This document shows, piece after piece, positions 7,349 to 14,959 of a DNA stretch of 26,194 bases (position 1 is its first letter; each line of letters opens with the position of its first letter). Source of the stretch: DATHNF01 sp035486285 (GTDB lineage Bacteria > Patescibacteriota > Saccharimonadia > Saccharimonadales > UBA4665); contig DATHNF010000011.1 of the NCBI GenBank assembly GCA_035486285.1, positions 1-26,194 on the forward strand, in the 5' to 3' direction. The translations under genes were made by a program, and so were the position numbers. Below the pieces are notes generated by a model, which was not told the origin of the DNA, made no database searches, and worked only from the letters and a program-made list of their open reading frames with translations.

Positions 7349-7380
7349 AAAGACTTCATTGAGAAGTCTTTTTCTTTGTT
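7349..7380 (+). terminator. Rho-independent terminator after the GNAT-like gene
   Basis: AAAGACTTC (7349-7357), loop ATTGA and GAAGTCTTT (7363-7371) form a 9-bp stem followed by a T-rich tract. Confidence 0.8.
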
Positions 7381-7394
7381 ATGCTTGAAGGGTT

Positions 7395-7850
7395 ATGGCT
7401 AGAACTAGACATGTTTACTTGTTGCCTGTACCTCCTAAAGTAATTAGCTCAATCGTCAAAGACAATCAGTCACATATGGGAGCGTACAAAGGCTCTATTG
7501 ATTTTGCGGTACCTGTCGATACATCGGTTCTTGCGGCAGCAAATGGTGTAGTGACAAGGGTATGTGATAGCAGCAATAAGTACGGCAAAGATCCATCATT
7601 TGGACAAGACGTAAACTACATAACTATTGAGCATTCTGGCAATGAACTGTCTGAGTATCTGCATTTAGCTCAATCATCTGCCAAAGTAAAAGCTGGCGAA
7701 AAAGTTAAGCAAGGCCAGGAAATAGCAAAAACTGGCTTATCTGGATGGTTATACGCTCCCCATCTTCACTTTATGGTCTATAGCAAAGTTGAGCGTCGAG
7801 AAGACTTTCAATGTCTGAACATACGATTTATCCAACCCCTACCAGAATAA
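7395..7850 (+). CDS. M23-family zinc peptidase domain without signal peptide
   Basis: The 151-residue protein consists almost entirely of a LytM/M23 fold. Zinc ligands are visible: His27 (QSHMG), Asp36 (GSIDFAVP) and His125 in APHLHF (121-126), with His90 (EYLHL) and His123 as likely catalytic histidines. The intervening AAANGVV and VKAGEKVKQGQEIAKTG segments are typical. Such enzymes cut peptide cross-links of peptidoglycan. No signal peptide, anchor or binding domain precedes the fold: the N-terminus is MARTRHVYLLPVPP. Export would therefore need another route, a holin-like partner or a secretion system, or the protein acts after lysis. It lies just upstream of a small hydrophobic Gly-rich protein. 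The start has GAAGGG only two bases before it, so initiation strength is unclear. Confidence 0.8.
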   Translation: MARTRHVYLLPVPPKVISSIVKDNQSHMGAYKGSIDFAVPVDTSVLAAANGVVTRVCDSSNKYGKDPSFGQDVNYITIEHSGNELSEYLHLAQSSAKVKAGEKVKQGQEIAKTGLSGWLYAPHLHFMVYSKVERREDFQCLNIRFIQPLPE

Positions 7851-7923
7851 TTCTTGCTTTGTAAAAGTAGTAGTAGGCCGCTTATGCTTGTCATTAATTA
7901 GTACCGGATGTATTATTGCGGGT

Positions 7924-8175
7924 ATGTTAAATAGTATAGAATTATCGAGTTATGAAGGCAGGTCTTCTCCTAGGCATGAGACCAGTAGTCGGTTAAGGAG
8001 CGTACGTAACCTTGGCGGAGCAACAATAGGCTTGGCGTTGGGCGTGGAAGTTGCCGGTGCCGTTTTTGGATTTGGCGGAGCAGGCCTGGCAGTGGCAAGC
8101 GTTGCGGCTATGGAAGTTGGCGCAGTTACGGCTTTTTCCGCTATCGTGGCCGAGAGTATTGTCGAAGGTATCTAG
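7924..8175 (+). CDS. Small glycine-rich hydrophobic protein (glycine-zipper-like)
   Basis: It has 83 codons from ATG 7924; an in-frame TTG at 7888 would add 12. About 30 polar residues (with RSSPRHETSSRLRS) are followed by Asn-Leu-Gly-Gly. A roughly 50-residue hydrophobic tract then has many small-residue repeats (GLALGVEVAGAVFGFGGAGL and on), enough for two membrane passes and rich in GxxxG spacing. This profile fits a holin-like protein, a glycine-zipper pore former or a bacteriocin-type precursor with a double-glycine cleavage site. Proximity to the signal-less M23 peptidase makes a lysis or export partnership attractive but unproven. No Shine-Dalgarno sequence is obvious. Confidence 0.5.
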   Translation: MLNSIELSSYEGRSSPRHETSSRLRSVRNLGGATIGLALGVEVAGAVFGFGGAGLAVASVAAMEVGAVTAFSAIVAESIVEGI

Positions 8176-8221
8176 GGCGCTCTTGAGCACTTCTTCGGTA
8201 GCACTTAACACCCCGCGCTTT

Positions 8222-9535
8222 TTAAGTATCAACTAGCCGACGAACGTAAGCCTGGTGGCGGATGTCTGTTGGGTCAAAACAGCCGCTCATTATGTAAGCG
8301 AAAACGTCTTCCGGGGTTTTGCCACCATCGGTAATTTCTGCTTCTAGATAATTAGCGATTTTTACGAAACCTTGGTAATAGGCAATATCTTTTGTATTAA
8401 CGCCGATAATCTCATTACCTAACGAACCTCTGTATACACGATCGGCGTGATTCCAAGCGGTACGTTCAATACCCGCAATATCGGGTGTTTTGCCAGCTGC
8501 CTGAGCGCGTACTATTTGCCGGTTGGCGTGAAAGTCGTGCAGTTGGGCACGGTTGAGCGCAGGGAGTCTGGTTTGGCCCAAAGCCAAACTTATATCAATA
8601 TAGCGGTCAATTATTTTGTTTGGCACCACTCCCGTAATGGCATACTCCATAAATATCCCGATGCCTTCTTCCGCATCAAGGTTGCCTGGCAAGCCCTTGC
8701 CCAAAAACGCATCTCCAGTCTTATGGCCATTCACTGAACGTAGGCCATGGACTAATACTTCATGAGTGAATAGCGCCTTAAGTCGTTCAGGCCGATAGGT
8801 GCCGCGGTTGCCGATTTTAACCTTTTTGCTTTTGGCAATCGTTGACATACCTTCGCCATTGGTAATCTCAACTGTCCATTCCTGCCAGTCTGGGTCAGAT
8901 GCTACCAGCCTCTTAATACCTTCTTGGAATAGACTACGAACAGTTTCTAAATCAAGCTCGGTACCGTCTTGCTCAAATGAATCAAAAAGTTCTAAGACAT
9001 CACCGTAGTGCTCATTAAGCGCGGTTTTCATTTGCTCGGCCACGCCGTGATGATCATCCATGCCGACTTCTGCTGTAGTGATGTCTCCGCCAAGTGCTTC
9101 ATCGAGCGTGGCTAAGACGTCCTGTAAGCGAGTTTGGTCAATAGCAGGGTTATCTATGTACTGTCTGAAGCTATCATATTGACCCGACATCAACTTCCTT
9201 ACGTCATCAGGTTTGGGCTCGCCATAGAGTTCAACGGAACTTTGTGTAAACCGCTGCGATATTAGCGGTTGGCTAGCAGGGGCAACATTACGTAATTGAT
9301 AGGCCGTTAATACCAAGTAGCCTATTGCCGCATATCTAGCTATTTTTTCCTCTTCTAACGAGTCGGGAACTGCTGCCCAGAACTCATCAAGCAGATTGCT
9401 CTCTATTTGCCTAGCCTCCTGGGCTTCCGCGTCAAGATTAGCGTAAATAAGCCTCTCAGCACCTACAACATCTGATGCACCAAAGGCCCGTAACATGGAC
9501 ACGCCCCGCACATCGCTTTCCATAGAGGGATTCAT
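8222..9535 (-). CDS. DUF1704/MATCAP-type zinc carboxypeptidase family protein
   Basis: The predicted protein has 437 residues. Residues 257-270 (THEVLVHGLRSVNG) give a HExxxH zinc motif (His258, Glu259, His263) followed by the RxxNG signature. Residues 286-298 (LDAEEGIGIFMEY) correspond to the QEGLA segment that supplies the third zinc ligand. This order is that of the DUF1704 family, called flavohemoglobin expression-modulating QEGLA motif proteins in bacteria and tyrosine carboxypeptidases (MATCAP) in eukaryotes. The N-terminal 200 residues are helical and acidic. There is no signal peptide, so it acts in the cytosol or as a substrate of a secretion system. The peptide substrate is unknown. 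Met5 or Met14 could be the start instead of Met1, since no Shine-Dalgarno sequence is visible. The gene faces the M23 cluster convergently and ends 46 bases from it. Confidence 0.75.
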   Translation of the reverse strand: MNPSMESDVRGVSMLRAFGASDVVGAERLIYANLDAEAQEARQIESNLLDEFWAAVPDSLEEEKIARYAAIGYLVLTAYQLRNVAPASQPLISQRFTQSSVELYGEPKPDDVRKLMSGQYDSFRQYIDNPAIDQTRLQDVLATLDEALGGDITTAEVGMDDHHGVAEQMKTALNEHYGDVLELFDSFEQDGTELDLETVRSLFQEGIKRLVASDPDWQEWTVEITNGEGMSTIAKSKKVKIGNRGTYRPERLKALFTHEVLVHGLRSVNGHKTGDAFLGKGLPGNLDAEEGIGIFMEYAITGVVPNKIIDRYIDISLALGQTRLPALNRAQLHDFHANRQIVRAQAAGKTPDIAGIERTAWNHADRVYRGSLGNEIIGVNTKDIAYYQGFVKIANYLEAEITDGGKTPEDVFAYIMSGCFDPTDIRHQAYVRRLVDT

Positions 9536-9590
9536 AAGAATATGTTGACATAAAAATAATAATTAGTCAACTCGGTGTAGTATCGGGGAG

Positions 9591-9710
9591 CTATTCTTGT
9601 GGGGGTTTGGGTTTCTTGTCTATGAGTTTTTGTCGTTCTAGGGCTTCGTTACGTTGCTTCTCGCGGGCGGCCATTTTTTGCAGCATGCGCAAGTAGTCTT
9701 CTAAATTCAT
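9591..9710 (-). CDS. Small charged helical protein
   Basis: It has 39 codons from ATG 9710, preceded by GAAAGG about six bases upstream. The frame is open further (to 9797), but that part has no ribosome binding site. The product (MNLEDYLRMLQKMAAREKQR and on, ending KKPKPPQE) is a single predicted amphipathic helix with a basic Pro-rich tail. It lies just upstream of the DUF1704-type gene on the same strand. Function is unknown. Confidence 0.55.
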   Translation of the reverse strand: MNLEDYLRMLQKMAAREKQRNEALERQKLIDKKPKPPQE

Positions 9711-9877
9711 AGAATGCCTTTCGGTTAGTTTAGATTGACTGTATTCACAAGAGGCGAGTGCCAAAGAGTTAGTGAGGTAAGCGGTGAATGCTTGCATTTA
9801 AGAACACTTCGCCTGACAGCGCAGTCGTATTTCTCACAAGCTAAGAAGTTTTTAATACTTTTGCTAAAGGAATGAAC

Positions 9878-9883
9878 TATAGT
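9878..9883 (+). promoter_or_regulatory. -10 element six bases before the oxidoreductase ATG
   Basis: TATAGT is followed by six bases and ATG at 9890, the same spacing as before 716 and 13850. No good -35 is visible. It supports 9890 rather than 9872 as the translation start. Confidence 0.35.
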
Positions 9884-9889
9884 TGGGGT

Positions 9890-10516
9890 ATGCGCGTAAC
9901 AGTTTTTGGGGCTTCGGGGAAAGTTGGGCAGCAAGTCGTGGCACTAGAGCTCGGCAAAGGGTATAGCGTGACCGCATTTGTGCATAGTCACAATCCTTTC
10001 AAGGCAAATAAGGATTTAAAAATAGTCACCGGCGGTATCGAAGACCAGCTAGCAATAGGGCGAGCTCTCGAAGACAGCGATGCCGTGATTAGCGCTCTTG
10101 GCAGTTGGCATACAAAAAGCAAGCGCGTTCTAACCTGCGGCATGAACACTATCATTCCGACCATGGAAGAGCAGGGGATACGGCGAATTATAACTGTAAC
10201 TGGGACTGGTGCGCTGTGGAGCGGCGACAAACCCTCCGCCCTCGATAAGCTGAATCACTCGCTACTCAAGCTTGTAGCTCCGAAAGTCCTGCTCGACGGC
10301 GAAGAGCATATACGCCTGCTGGCAGCCAGCAAACTTGACTGGACCTGCGTGCGCTCGCCAGTTATGACGCGAGACACGTCAACAAAATATCGTTTGCGGT
10401 TGAAGCTGCCGGGGCCGCTCGCCACCATTCCGCGCTCGGCGGTTGCCCAGTGCCTAGTCGATCGGTTGGAAACACGTGATTACATACGCGCGGCACCGGT
10501 AATGTATCGGGCATAG
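9890..10516 (+). CDS. NAD(P)-binding Rossmann-fold oxidoreductase (atypical SDR, NmrA/BVR-B-like)
   Basis: The predicted protein has 208 residues. It begins directly with the first beta strand and dinucleotide loop (MRVTVFGASGKVGQQVVALE; GxxGxxG at residues 7-13). Then come the acidic segment after strand 4 (SDAVISALG) and the strand-5 segment IRRIITVTGTGAL, typical of atypical short-chain dehydrogenases that bind NAD(P)H. The YxxxK catalytic pair is not present in its usual form, as expected for this subgroup, some of which only sense redox state. The substrate is unknown. ATG 9872 is six codons upstream, but AAAGG lies against it too closely. Starting at 9890 places the first strand at the N-terminus and matches a leaderless promoter. 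The product is cytosolic. Confidence 0.8.
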   Translation: MRVTVFGASGKVGQQVVALELGKGYSVTAFVHSHNPFKANKDLKIVTGGIEDQLAIGRALEDSDAVISALGSWHTKSKRVLTCGMNTIIPTMEEQGIRRIITVTGTGALWSGDKPSALDKLNHSLLKLVAPKVLLDGEEHIRLLAASKLDWTCVRSPVMTRDTSTKYRLRLKLPGPLATIPRSAVAQCLVDRLETRDYIRAAPVMYRA

Positions 10517-10630
10517 CACCGGCTTAAGAATTGGCCACGGCCAAACCCCTCTAAACTTTGTAGGAAAATTAACAGCGCCGTATTGGACTCGGTTGTATGT
10601 TATAGATGTGACTAGTGAAGGGAGGGTTCT

Positions 10631-10708
10631 ATGATCCACAAACGTTTAGCGCGTGCGCGAGCATCAACGCCCCGTAAAACTTGGTGGCGGCAATATTTAG
10701 CGTACTGA
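10631..10708 (+). CDS. Possible 25-residue basic peptide
   Basis: A short frame from ATG 10631 to TGA 10708 is preceded by a strong GGGAGG seven to eight bases upstream (in GAAGGGAGGGTTCT). The product (MIHKRLARARASTPRKTWWR plus QYLAY) is strongly basic with two Trp and two Tyr residues. The ribosome binding site is better than for many larger genes here. No homologue is known to me, and it may be a small protein or a leader peptide. Confidence 0.4.
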   Translation: MIHKRLARARASTPRKTWWRQYLAY

Positions 10709-10836
10709 GCACATAGTCGTCTTTGGCGGCCAATTATCAAGCATGCTGCGCTTATAGTTAGTTACTTACGGATTGATACTATAACAAGCCGCCTTAATCA
10801 GTTTTGGCATGTGCGTGTAGGTGGTCTGTTCTCTAG

Positions 10837-11754
10837 CTACTGCGTTTGCCCTCTGGCCGCTTGGCGGGCATGGACTTGTTCATCGGCTGGCGTCAAGCGG
10901 CCGGTTAGGCTGCGGGGCCAGAGTTGCTGGGCATGAACAGTGGCAACTTCGACCGAGTAGTACAGCACTTGTGCCTGTAAGTAGATCCAAAAGAGTAGCC
11001 CCAAGGCAATAGCAAAATAGCTGTACAGCGCGTCCAAACTTTTCAGTTCCCGGACCAACAAGTAACTCCCCAGCGCCTGTAGAATCACCAAGCCCACAGC
11101 TGCCGTGGCAGCGCCTACTCTGGTTTCCTTGACGGTTACATGGCGGGGCAGGCTAACATTCAGCAGGAAGACGAATAGCCAGAATAGTATAAACACGTTG
11201 ACGGCGACCGACAGTAGTCGAAAAGCTATACCATGCCCGGCTGCCGCTGCCAGGCCAGCACTAATTGAAGCCGCTAGAAAGCCTAGTCCACCAATTATTA
11301 CCAAGCCGAGGTTCTTAAGAATCGTTTTGGGCAAACTGTCTTGATTGCGTTTCGGTACCTGCCAAATATGATTTACGCCATGGCGGAAAACAGCAGCCAC
11401 ACCGCGCGCGCCATATAAGGTGAAGACGATACCGACTACCAGCGCCAGCCCACTTTTGTGAATAGTATGAACATGCTCCGATAGCTGATTCCCCAGCACC
11501 GGGAAGTAGTCGGTCATACTCCGGATGATTGTCGCCTGCAGGTGTGGGTGGCTATGGGCAATGCTATCAGTAACCGTTGTTAACACTAGCAAAAGCGGGA
11601 AGAGCGACAAGAAGCTATAGTAGGTTAGCAGCGCGGCTTGGTAGCCAGACTGGTCCTCTCCATACTTCTTGATCACTGCGTAGGTGAAGCCCGGCAGCCG
11701 GTGGCCCTGCTGGAAGGTATCAATGTTGCGGATGGCCTTTTGGATGAAATTCAT
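10837..11754 (-). CDS. YihY/virulence factor BrkB family membrane protein
   Basis: The predicted protein has 305 residues. The early motif SGYQAALLTYYSFLSLFPLL (about 36-55), LYGARGVAAVFRHGVNHIWQ (about 113-132) and six hydrophobic segments match the YihY/BrkB (UPF0761) family of polytopic inner-membrane proteins, once mislabelled ribonuclease BN. Membrane segments lie at about 42-62, 100-118, 147-170, 180-202, 213-235 and 245-270, followed by a polar Gln/Arg-rich C-terminal tail. The transport or envelope role of the family is not settled. No Shine-Dalgarno sequence precedes ATG 11754. A small membrane protein gene lies just upstream on the same strand and may be cotranscribed. Confidence 0.85.
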   Translation of the reverse strand: MNFIQKAIRNIDTFQQGHRLPGFTYAVIKKYGEDQSGYQAALLTYYSFLSLFPLLLVLTTVTDSIAHSHPHLQATIIRSMTDYFPVLGNQLSEHVHTIHKSGLALVVGIVFTLYGARGVAAVFRHGVNHIWQVPKRNQDSLPKTILKNLGLVIIGGLGFLAASISAGLAAAAGHGIAFRLLSVAVNVFILFWLFVFLLNVSLPRHVTVKETRVGAATAAVGLVILQALGSYLLVRELKSLDALYSYFAIALGLLFWIYLQAQVLYYSVEVATVHAQQLWPRSLTGRLTPADEQVHARQAARGQTQ

Positions 11755-11786
11755 AGTGGGAGGTGCTGTGCGAGTGCCTCAGTTTA

Positions 11787-12011
11787 TTATTTTTTGGGCG
11801 AGTGCGCTACTTTTTTTATGGCGCCCAGCACGGCTTCGCCCTTGCCAGCCCAGTCACTAACCGCTGCAATCCTATCTTCGATATGCCGGTGGATGGCTAC
11901 TATTTTGGCCCGGATAACCAACAAGGTAACCACCCCAACCAAGGCCGCAAGCAGCATCAAACTCATAAATACGATACCGATAATGTAATATGCTGTCTGC
12001 AGATCGGACAT
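11787..12011 (-). CDS. Small single-pass membrane protein
   Basis: It has 74 codons from ATG 12011, chosen because AAGGAG lies six bases upstream; the longer open frame to 12188 has no signal. The product has one membrane segment (about residues 8-34, YYIIGIVFMSLMLLAALVGV and on). A basic amphipathic helix and KKVAHSPKK tail follow, giving an N-out/C-in or short-anchor topology. It sits 32 bases upstream of the YihY-family gene. Function is unknown. Confidence 0.65.
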   Translation of the reverse strand: MSDLQTAYYIIGIVFMSLMLLAALVGVVTLLVIRAKIVAIHRHIEDRIAAVSDWAGKGEAVLGAIKKVAHSPKK

Positions 12012-12153
12012 CACTAACTCCTTAGTACGTATGTAATAGTTCTCCTTGTAATTACAGCACACTGGGCCTGGATTATCCACCATGTAAAAAAGTTTACAGC
12101 CCGCCCCAGCCATAAGCCTAATAATGAAGCTACACATAAAAAGGAGAACGATT

Positions 12154-12282
12154 ATGTCTAGTGAAGAAGCTGATAACTTGATGAGCACTTATGAGAAATG
12201 GGACGCGAAGCGTGCCAAGCACGAATTCATCCACCGCATGGAGCGCAAACTAAGCCGCAAGGAACGGCGCGGCCGCTCCTGA
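12154..12282 (+). CDS. Small highly charged protein
   Basis: It has 42 codons from ATG 12154 with AAGGAG seven bases upstream. The product (MSSEEADNLMSTYEKWDAKR and on, ending RKLSRKERRGRS) is acidic at the start and strongly basic at the end, with one predicted helix and no membrane segment. It diverges from the small membrane protein at 11787-12011. The excellent ribosome binding site is the main evidence. A nucleic-acid or ribosome-associated role is possible from charge only. Confidence 0.6.
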   Translation: MSSEEADNLMSTYEKWDAKRAKHEFIHRMERKLSRKERRGRS

Positions 12283-12351
12283 TTGTCACTGCGCCGTCAA
12301 GCAGGTCTTCTCAACCCTACGCAAAGTGATTTGGCGCCTTGTAGCTTTGAG

Positions 12352-12972
12352 CTATTTACCCGCAACGGGCTTCTCTGCAACTACATAATAGCCTACGCCA
12401 GCAGGTAATCCTGTAGACGTGCCGAAAACAGCTTCCATCTCTTGAAATTCTTTCCCTCCACCATTTATACGGTTCCGCACCAATAGGCCCGTTTCCCGCA
12501 ACTTGCGTTCTACTTCTTCTGGAGGAAATAAAAAGTAGTCCCAGCTTATCTTGACAATAAGCTTAGCTCCAGGCTTAAGAACACGTTCAGCTTCTTTTAT
12601 TAGCGTACGCTTGGTGTCTACTAGTAAGGGTGCGTTTAATACATCGGCCATGTAGCATTCTCCAACGCTCTCATTTGCCAATGGTAAGCAAGTAGCGTCT
12701 CCAATAACAAACCTTATATCCTCCTGTGGCCTTTCTGCCCTGACGTAATCTTGGAAACCTCGTATGGCATCTCGAACAGCTGGGCCGTACTCTTGACCAT
12801 TTACTGCAGAATAATAATTACCTTCGGCTGCATCTACACCAAGGTATAATTTACTCTCCGTGAAGCTTCGATTTCCCCTCAAGGCTGACGGGTCAGTTCC
12901 GTAACCTACTTCTAGATAAACCTCGGCACCGGGATATAGTTCAAAGGCTTCATTCCGGCCTTTTTCAAACAT
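12352..12972 (-). CDS. Class I SAM-dependent methyltransferase
   Basis: The predicted protein has 206 residues. Motif I (YLEVGYGTDPSAL, residues 19-31), an acidic residue after strand 2 (LGVDAAE, Asp47), the adenine-contact motif (IGDATCLPL, 90-98) and strand 4/5 segments (ECYMADVL; RVLKPGAKLIVKIS) follow the usual Rossmann methyltransferase order. The VGYGTDPSAL form replaces the commoner GxGxG. The substrate is unknown. The frame can be extended to a TTG at 13008, but ATG 12972 gives an N-terminus suited to the fold. Neither has a Shine-Dalgarno sequence. Confidence 0.8.
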   Translation of the reverse strand: MFEKGRNEAFELYPGAEVYLEVGYGTDPSALRGNRSFTESKLYLGVDAAEGNYYSAVNGQEYGPAVRDAIRGFQDYVRAERPQEDIRFVIGDATCLPLANESVGECYMADVLNAPLLVDTKRTLIKEAERVLKPGAKLIVKISWDYFLFPPEEVERKLRETGLLVRNRINGGGKEFQEMEAVFGTSTGLPAGVGYYVVAEKPVAGK

Positions 12973-13061
12973 AAAACAAAAAGTACCACAAAAGTAGTAC
13001 GCGGGCAAATGGCGGACAGCAGCGGAACAGGACTAGAGCTGCTTAAACTGGTGCTTGGTTT

Positions 13062-13850
13062 TTAAAAACGGATGCGTTGCATGAAGCGGTCGACTACGTC
13101 GAAAGCGTGCTCTTCAAAAGGCAGGATATCAATAAACAGGTCCACTATTTTGTCTTCGTACTTAGGATCAAAGTAGATCGTTGTCAGTGGAGCAAACCGT
13201 TTGAGCGGCATGAAGATCACGCTAGCAAGCTGGCCCTCTGGCGCTACCGCGAAGGACCGGAATTCTTCGTAGCCGTGGTAGCGTTGGCCAATACTAACGC
13301 CATTGCTGTCCGCCCGGTACATCTGTTGCTTGGGTTTGCGCGCGCCGTAAATAGCTAGCACCAGGGCACCGACAAGTACTACGCTGGTGGATATCGGGTC
13401 ATGCGTTAATAAGAAGACCAGCCCGGCCAGCAGCACACCTGCCAGTATTAATGCTACATACCAACCAGGTGACTTATCATGAGCGATAAACTCCGCGGCC
13501 GTCCAGCTGACACCACCATTATCGGTGGCCGAAAGGCTGTTCGGAGTAGATGACGAGGGCGGCTCGGGTGCCGGTGGGCTGGCAATTGTTGTTTGGGGCG
13601 CACTGTCTTGGGGTGGTTCAGGAAGTGCCTGAGGCGTCGCTGGAGCCGGAGCCTCTGGGCTAGGCACTTCGGACTCTGTTACTTCAGTATGCGGTGCTGG
13701 TACAGCCGCCTGTTCTGCTAATGGTGGCTTGTCCAAGATTGCTGTTCGCTGGTCTGCTTCCCGGGGCGCGCCGGTAGGGACAATCACGGTACCCGGTTGG
13801 GCTGGCGTTTCGACATCTGTTGGCGCACCTGGTTTTTCGGTTTCTGCCAT
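13062..13850 (-). CDS. Membrane protein with Pro-rich N-terminus and PH-like C-terminal domain
   Basis: The predicted protein has 262 residues. About 115 residues of Pro/Ala/Glu-rich, low-complexity sequence precede WTAAEFIAHDKSPGWY, then two membrane segments (about 130-148 and 152-169). A C-terminal domain of roughly 90 residues follows (YRADSNGVSIGQRYHGYEEF ... KIVDLFIDILPFEEHAFDVVD) that resembles bacterial PH-like/DUF5673-type domains seen in many CPR membrane proteins. The long disordered N-terminus should be cytoplasmic. The start is ATG 13850, set by the promoter whose -10 lies six bases upstream; the frame is open to 13934 but that part crosses the promoter. Function is unknown. Confidence 0.75.
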   Translation of the reverse strand: MAETEKPGAPTDVETPAQPGTVIVPTGAPREADQRTAILDKPPLAEQAAVPAPHTEVTESEVPSPEAPAPATPQALPEPPQDSAPQTTIASPPAPEPPSSSTPNSLSATDNGGVSWTAAEFIAHDKSPGWYVALILAGVLLAGLVFLLTHDPISTSVVLVGALVLAIYGARKPKQQMYRADSNGVSIGQRYHGYEEFRSFAVAPEGQLASVIFMPLKRFAPLTTIYFDPKYEDKIVDLFIDILPFEEHAFDVVDRFMQRIRF

Positions 13851-13856
13851 AAGCGT

Positions 13857-13885
13857 ATTGTACCGCAACGGCAAGGGCAAGACAA
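13857..13885 (-). promoter_or_regulatory. Promoter predicting a leaderless mRNA for the PH-like membrane protein
   Basis: On the minus strand, TTGTCT (13885-13880), a 17-base spacer and TACAAT (13862-13857) are followed by six bases and ATG 13850. The transcription start should coincide with the start codon. Confidence 0.55.
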
Positions 13886-13918
13886 AAACCGGTTTGTGAC
13901 AGCCCGCAACAACCAGGT

Positions 13919-13947
13919 TTGAGAATAGTGTCATCTGCTGCTATAAT
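13919..13947 (+). promoter_or_regulatory. Promoter of tRNA-Ser(UGA)
   Basis: TTGAGA (13919-13924), a 17-base spacer ending TGC and a perfect TATAAT (13942-13947) lie 12 bases before the mature tRNA. This is the clearest promoter in the window. Confidence 0.8.
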
Positions 13948-13959
13948 CACCTCTGTTAC

Positions 13960-14049
<90 letters not shown>

Positions 14050-14129
14050 TGTTTCGAACTTGTCCCGTTCGCCCCACTTGGTGTGCGAAGTTCGAACCTA
14101 TGCTGTTCGCCAACAGATAGGAAGTAAGC

Positions 14130-14135
14130 TATAAT
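14130..14135 (+). promoter_or_regulatory. -10 element of tRNA-Ser(GCU)
   Basis: A perfect TATAAT lies 10 bases before the tRNA. The -35 region (TTCGCC near 14106) is weak. This second promoter means the two neighbouring tRNA-Ser genes need not share a transcript. Confidence 0.6.
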
Positions 14136-14145
14136 ACGTCGGTCT

Positions 14146-14238
14146 GGAGAGGTACCCAAGTGGCTGAAGGGGTCGGTTTGCTAAATCGATAGGGGGGAGC
14201 AATCCCCCGCGAGGGTTCGAATCCCTCTCTCTCCGCCA
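14146..14238 (+). tRNA. tRNA-Ser (anticodon GCU)
   Basis: This is a 93-base class II tRNA with encoded CCA. The acceptor begins GGAGAGG, the anticodon loop is TTGCTAA, there is a long variable arm with GGGGG/CCCCC pairing, and GGTTCGAATCC. It decodes AGC and AGU. Confidence 0.95.
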
Positions 14239-14290
14239 ATCATTTATTTATTGTTCACTCTTTATTTAAAATCAAACGCCAGCTAAAACT

Positions 14291-14959
14291 CTAGGGTTGG
14301 GCAAAGACGATAGCTTCAACGCGATGAGCACCGGCAGCACGGAGCGTCGTCGCTGCTGCCTCAAGAGTGGCACCGGTGGTGATAACGTCGTCGACCAGCA
14401 TGATATGGGCACCACGTGTCAGACTGGGCCGTTTGACGCGAAAGGCGTGGATTAGCTGGGTTAAGCGCTCCTGGCGCGACGTAGCATGCTGGTGAGCTTG
14501 GCCGTGTCGTGCCAGATAGTCACCATATAGGAGTTTGGTTTGCCGGGCTAACTCGCGGGCCAATAGTTTGGCCTGGTCATAGCCGCGCTGCCGTACCCGA
14601 CTGGTAGCGGTTGGTACAGGAATAAGCAGCACATCTGTTGGCGCTGACACGACTAAAGGTGCCAAGCGTGTAGCCATCGTCCGTGCCGCGGCTTGGGCAC
14701 CAGCCAACTTCAATTGCCAGATCAAATCCTTGGCGGCACCTTCGTATATAGTGCCGACCTGAACACGGCGCAACTTACTGGTTTTGCGACAAGCCGAACA
14801 GGTTAGGGCACCTGCCGAAACCTTTCGGCAGCGATAGCAACGTCCTGGTATGACAGCCAGCCTGGTCGTACATATTGCACAGAGTAGGTCTGGTTCCAAG
14901 CCGCAACCCAAGCATTCGTACGGCGCTAGTGAACTAATTAATTGGTCCAGCAAGTTCAT
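14291..14959 (-). CDS. comF: ComF family phosphoribosyltransferase-like protein
   Basis: The predicted protein has 222 residues, the usual ComF length. Eight cysteines in four CxxC pairs (16/19, 27/30, 41/44, 54/57) form the N-terminal zinc-binding part. The phosphoribosyltransferase fold follows, with the PRPP loop LVDDVITTGATLEAA (188-202) and the family segment TSRVRQRGYDQAKLLA (about 119-134). ComF proteins support inward DNA transport during natural transformation in Gram-positive bacteria. Natural competence is widespread in reduced CPR genomes, so a DNA-uptake role is plausible but inferred. AAGGA lies about ten bases before ATG 14959. The gene runs towards the tRNA-Ser pair convergently. 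Confidence 0.9.
   Translation of the reverse strand: MNLLDQLISSLAPYECLGCGLEPDLLCAICTTRLAVIPGRCYRCRKVSAGALTCSACRKTSKLRRVQVGTIYEGAAKDLIWQLKLAGAQAAARTMATRLAPLVVSAPTDVLLIPVPTATSRVRQRGYDQAKLLARELARQTKLLYGDYLARHGQAHQHATSRQERLTQLIHAFRVKRPSLTRGAHIMLVDDVITTGATLEAAATTLRAAGAHRVEAIVFAQP

Noticed and set aside
10527..10546. Hairpin TTGGCC-AC-GGCCAA after the oxidoreductase as a terminator
   Set aside because: The loop is only two bases and no T-run follows. A 16-base match to the Pro-rich tail coding region near 1841 is probably chance.
14050..14145. Inverted TTCGAACTT/AAGTTCGAA between the two tRNA-Ser genes as a third RNA gene
   Set aside because: The loop is long, there is no promoter at suitable distance, and no tRNA or known RNA fold emerges.
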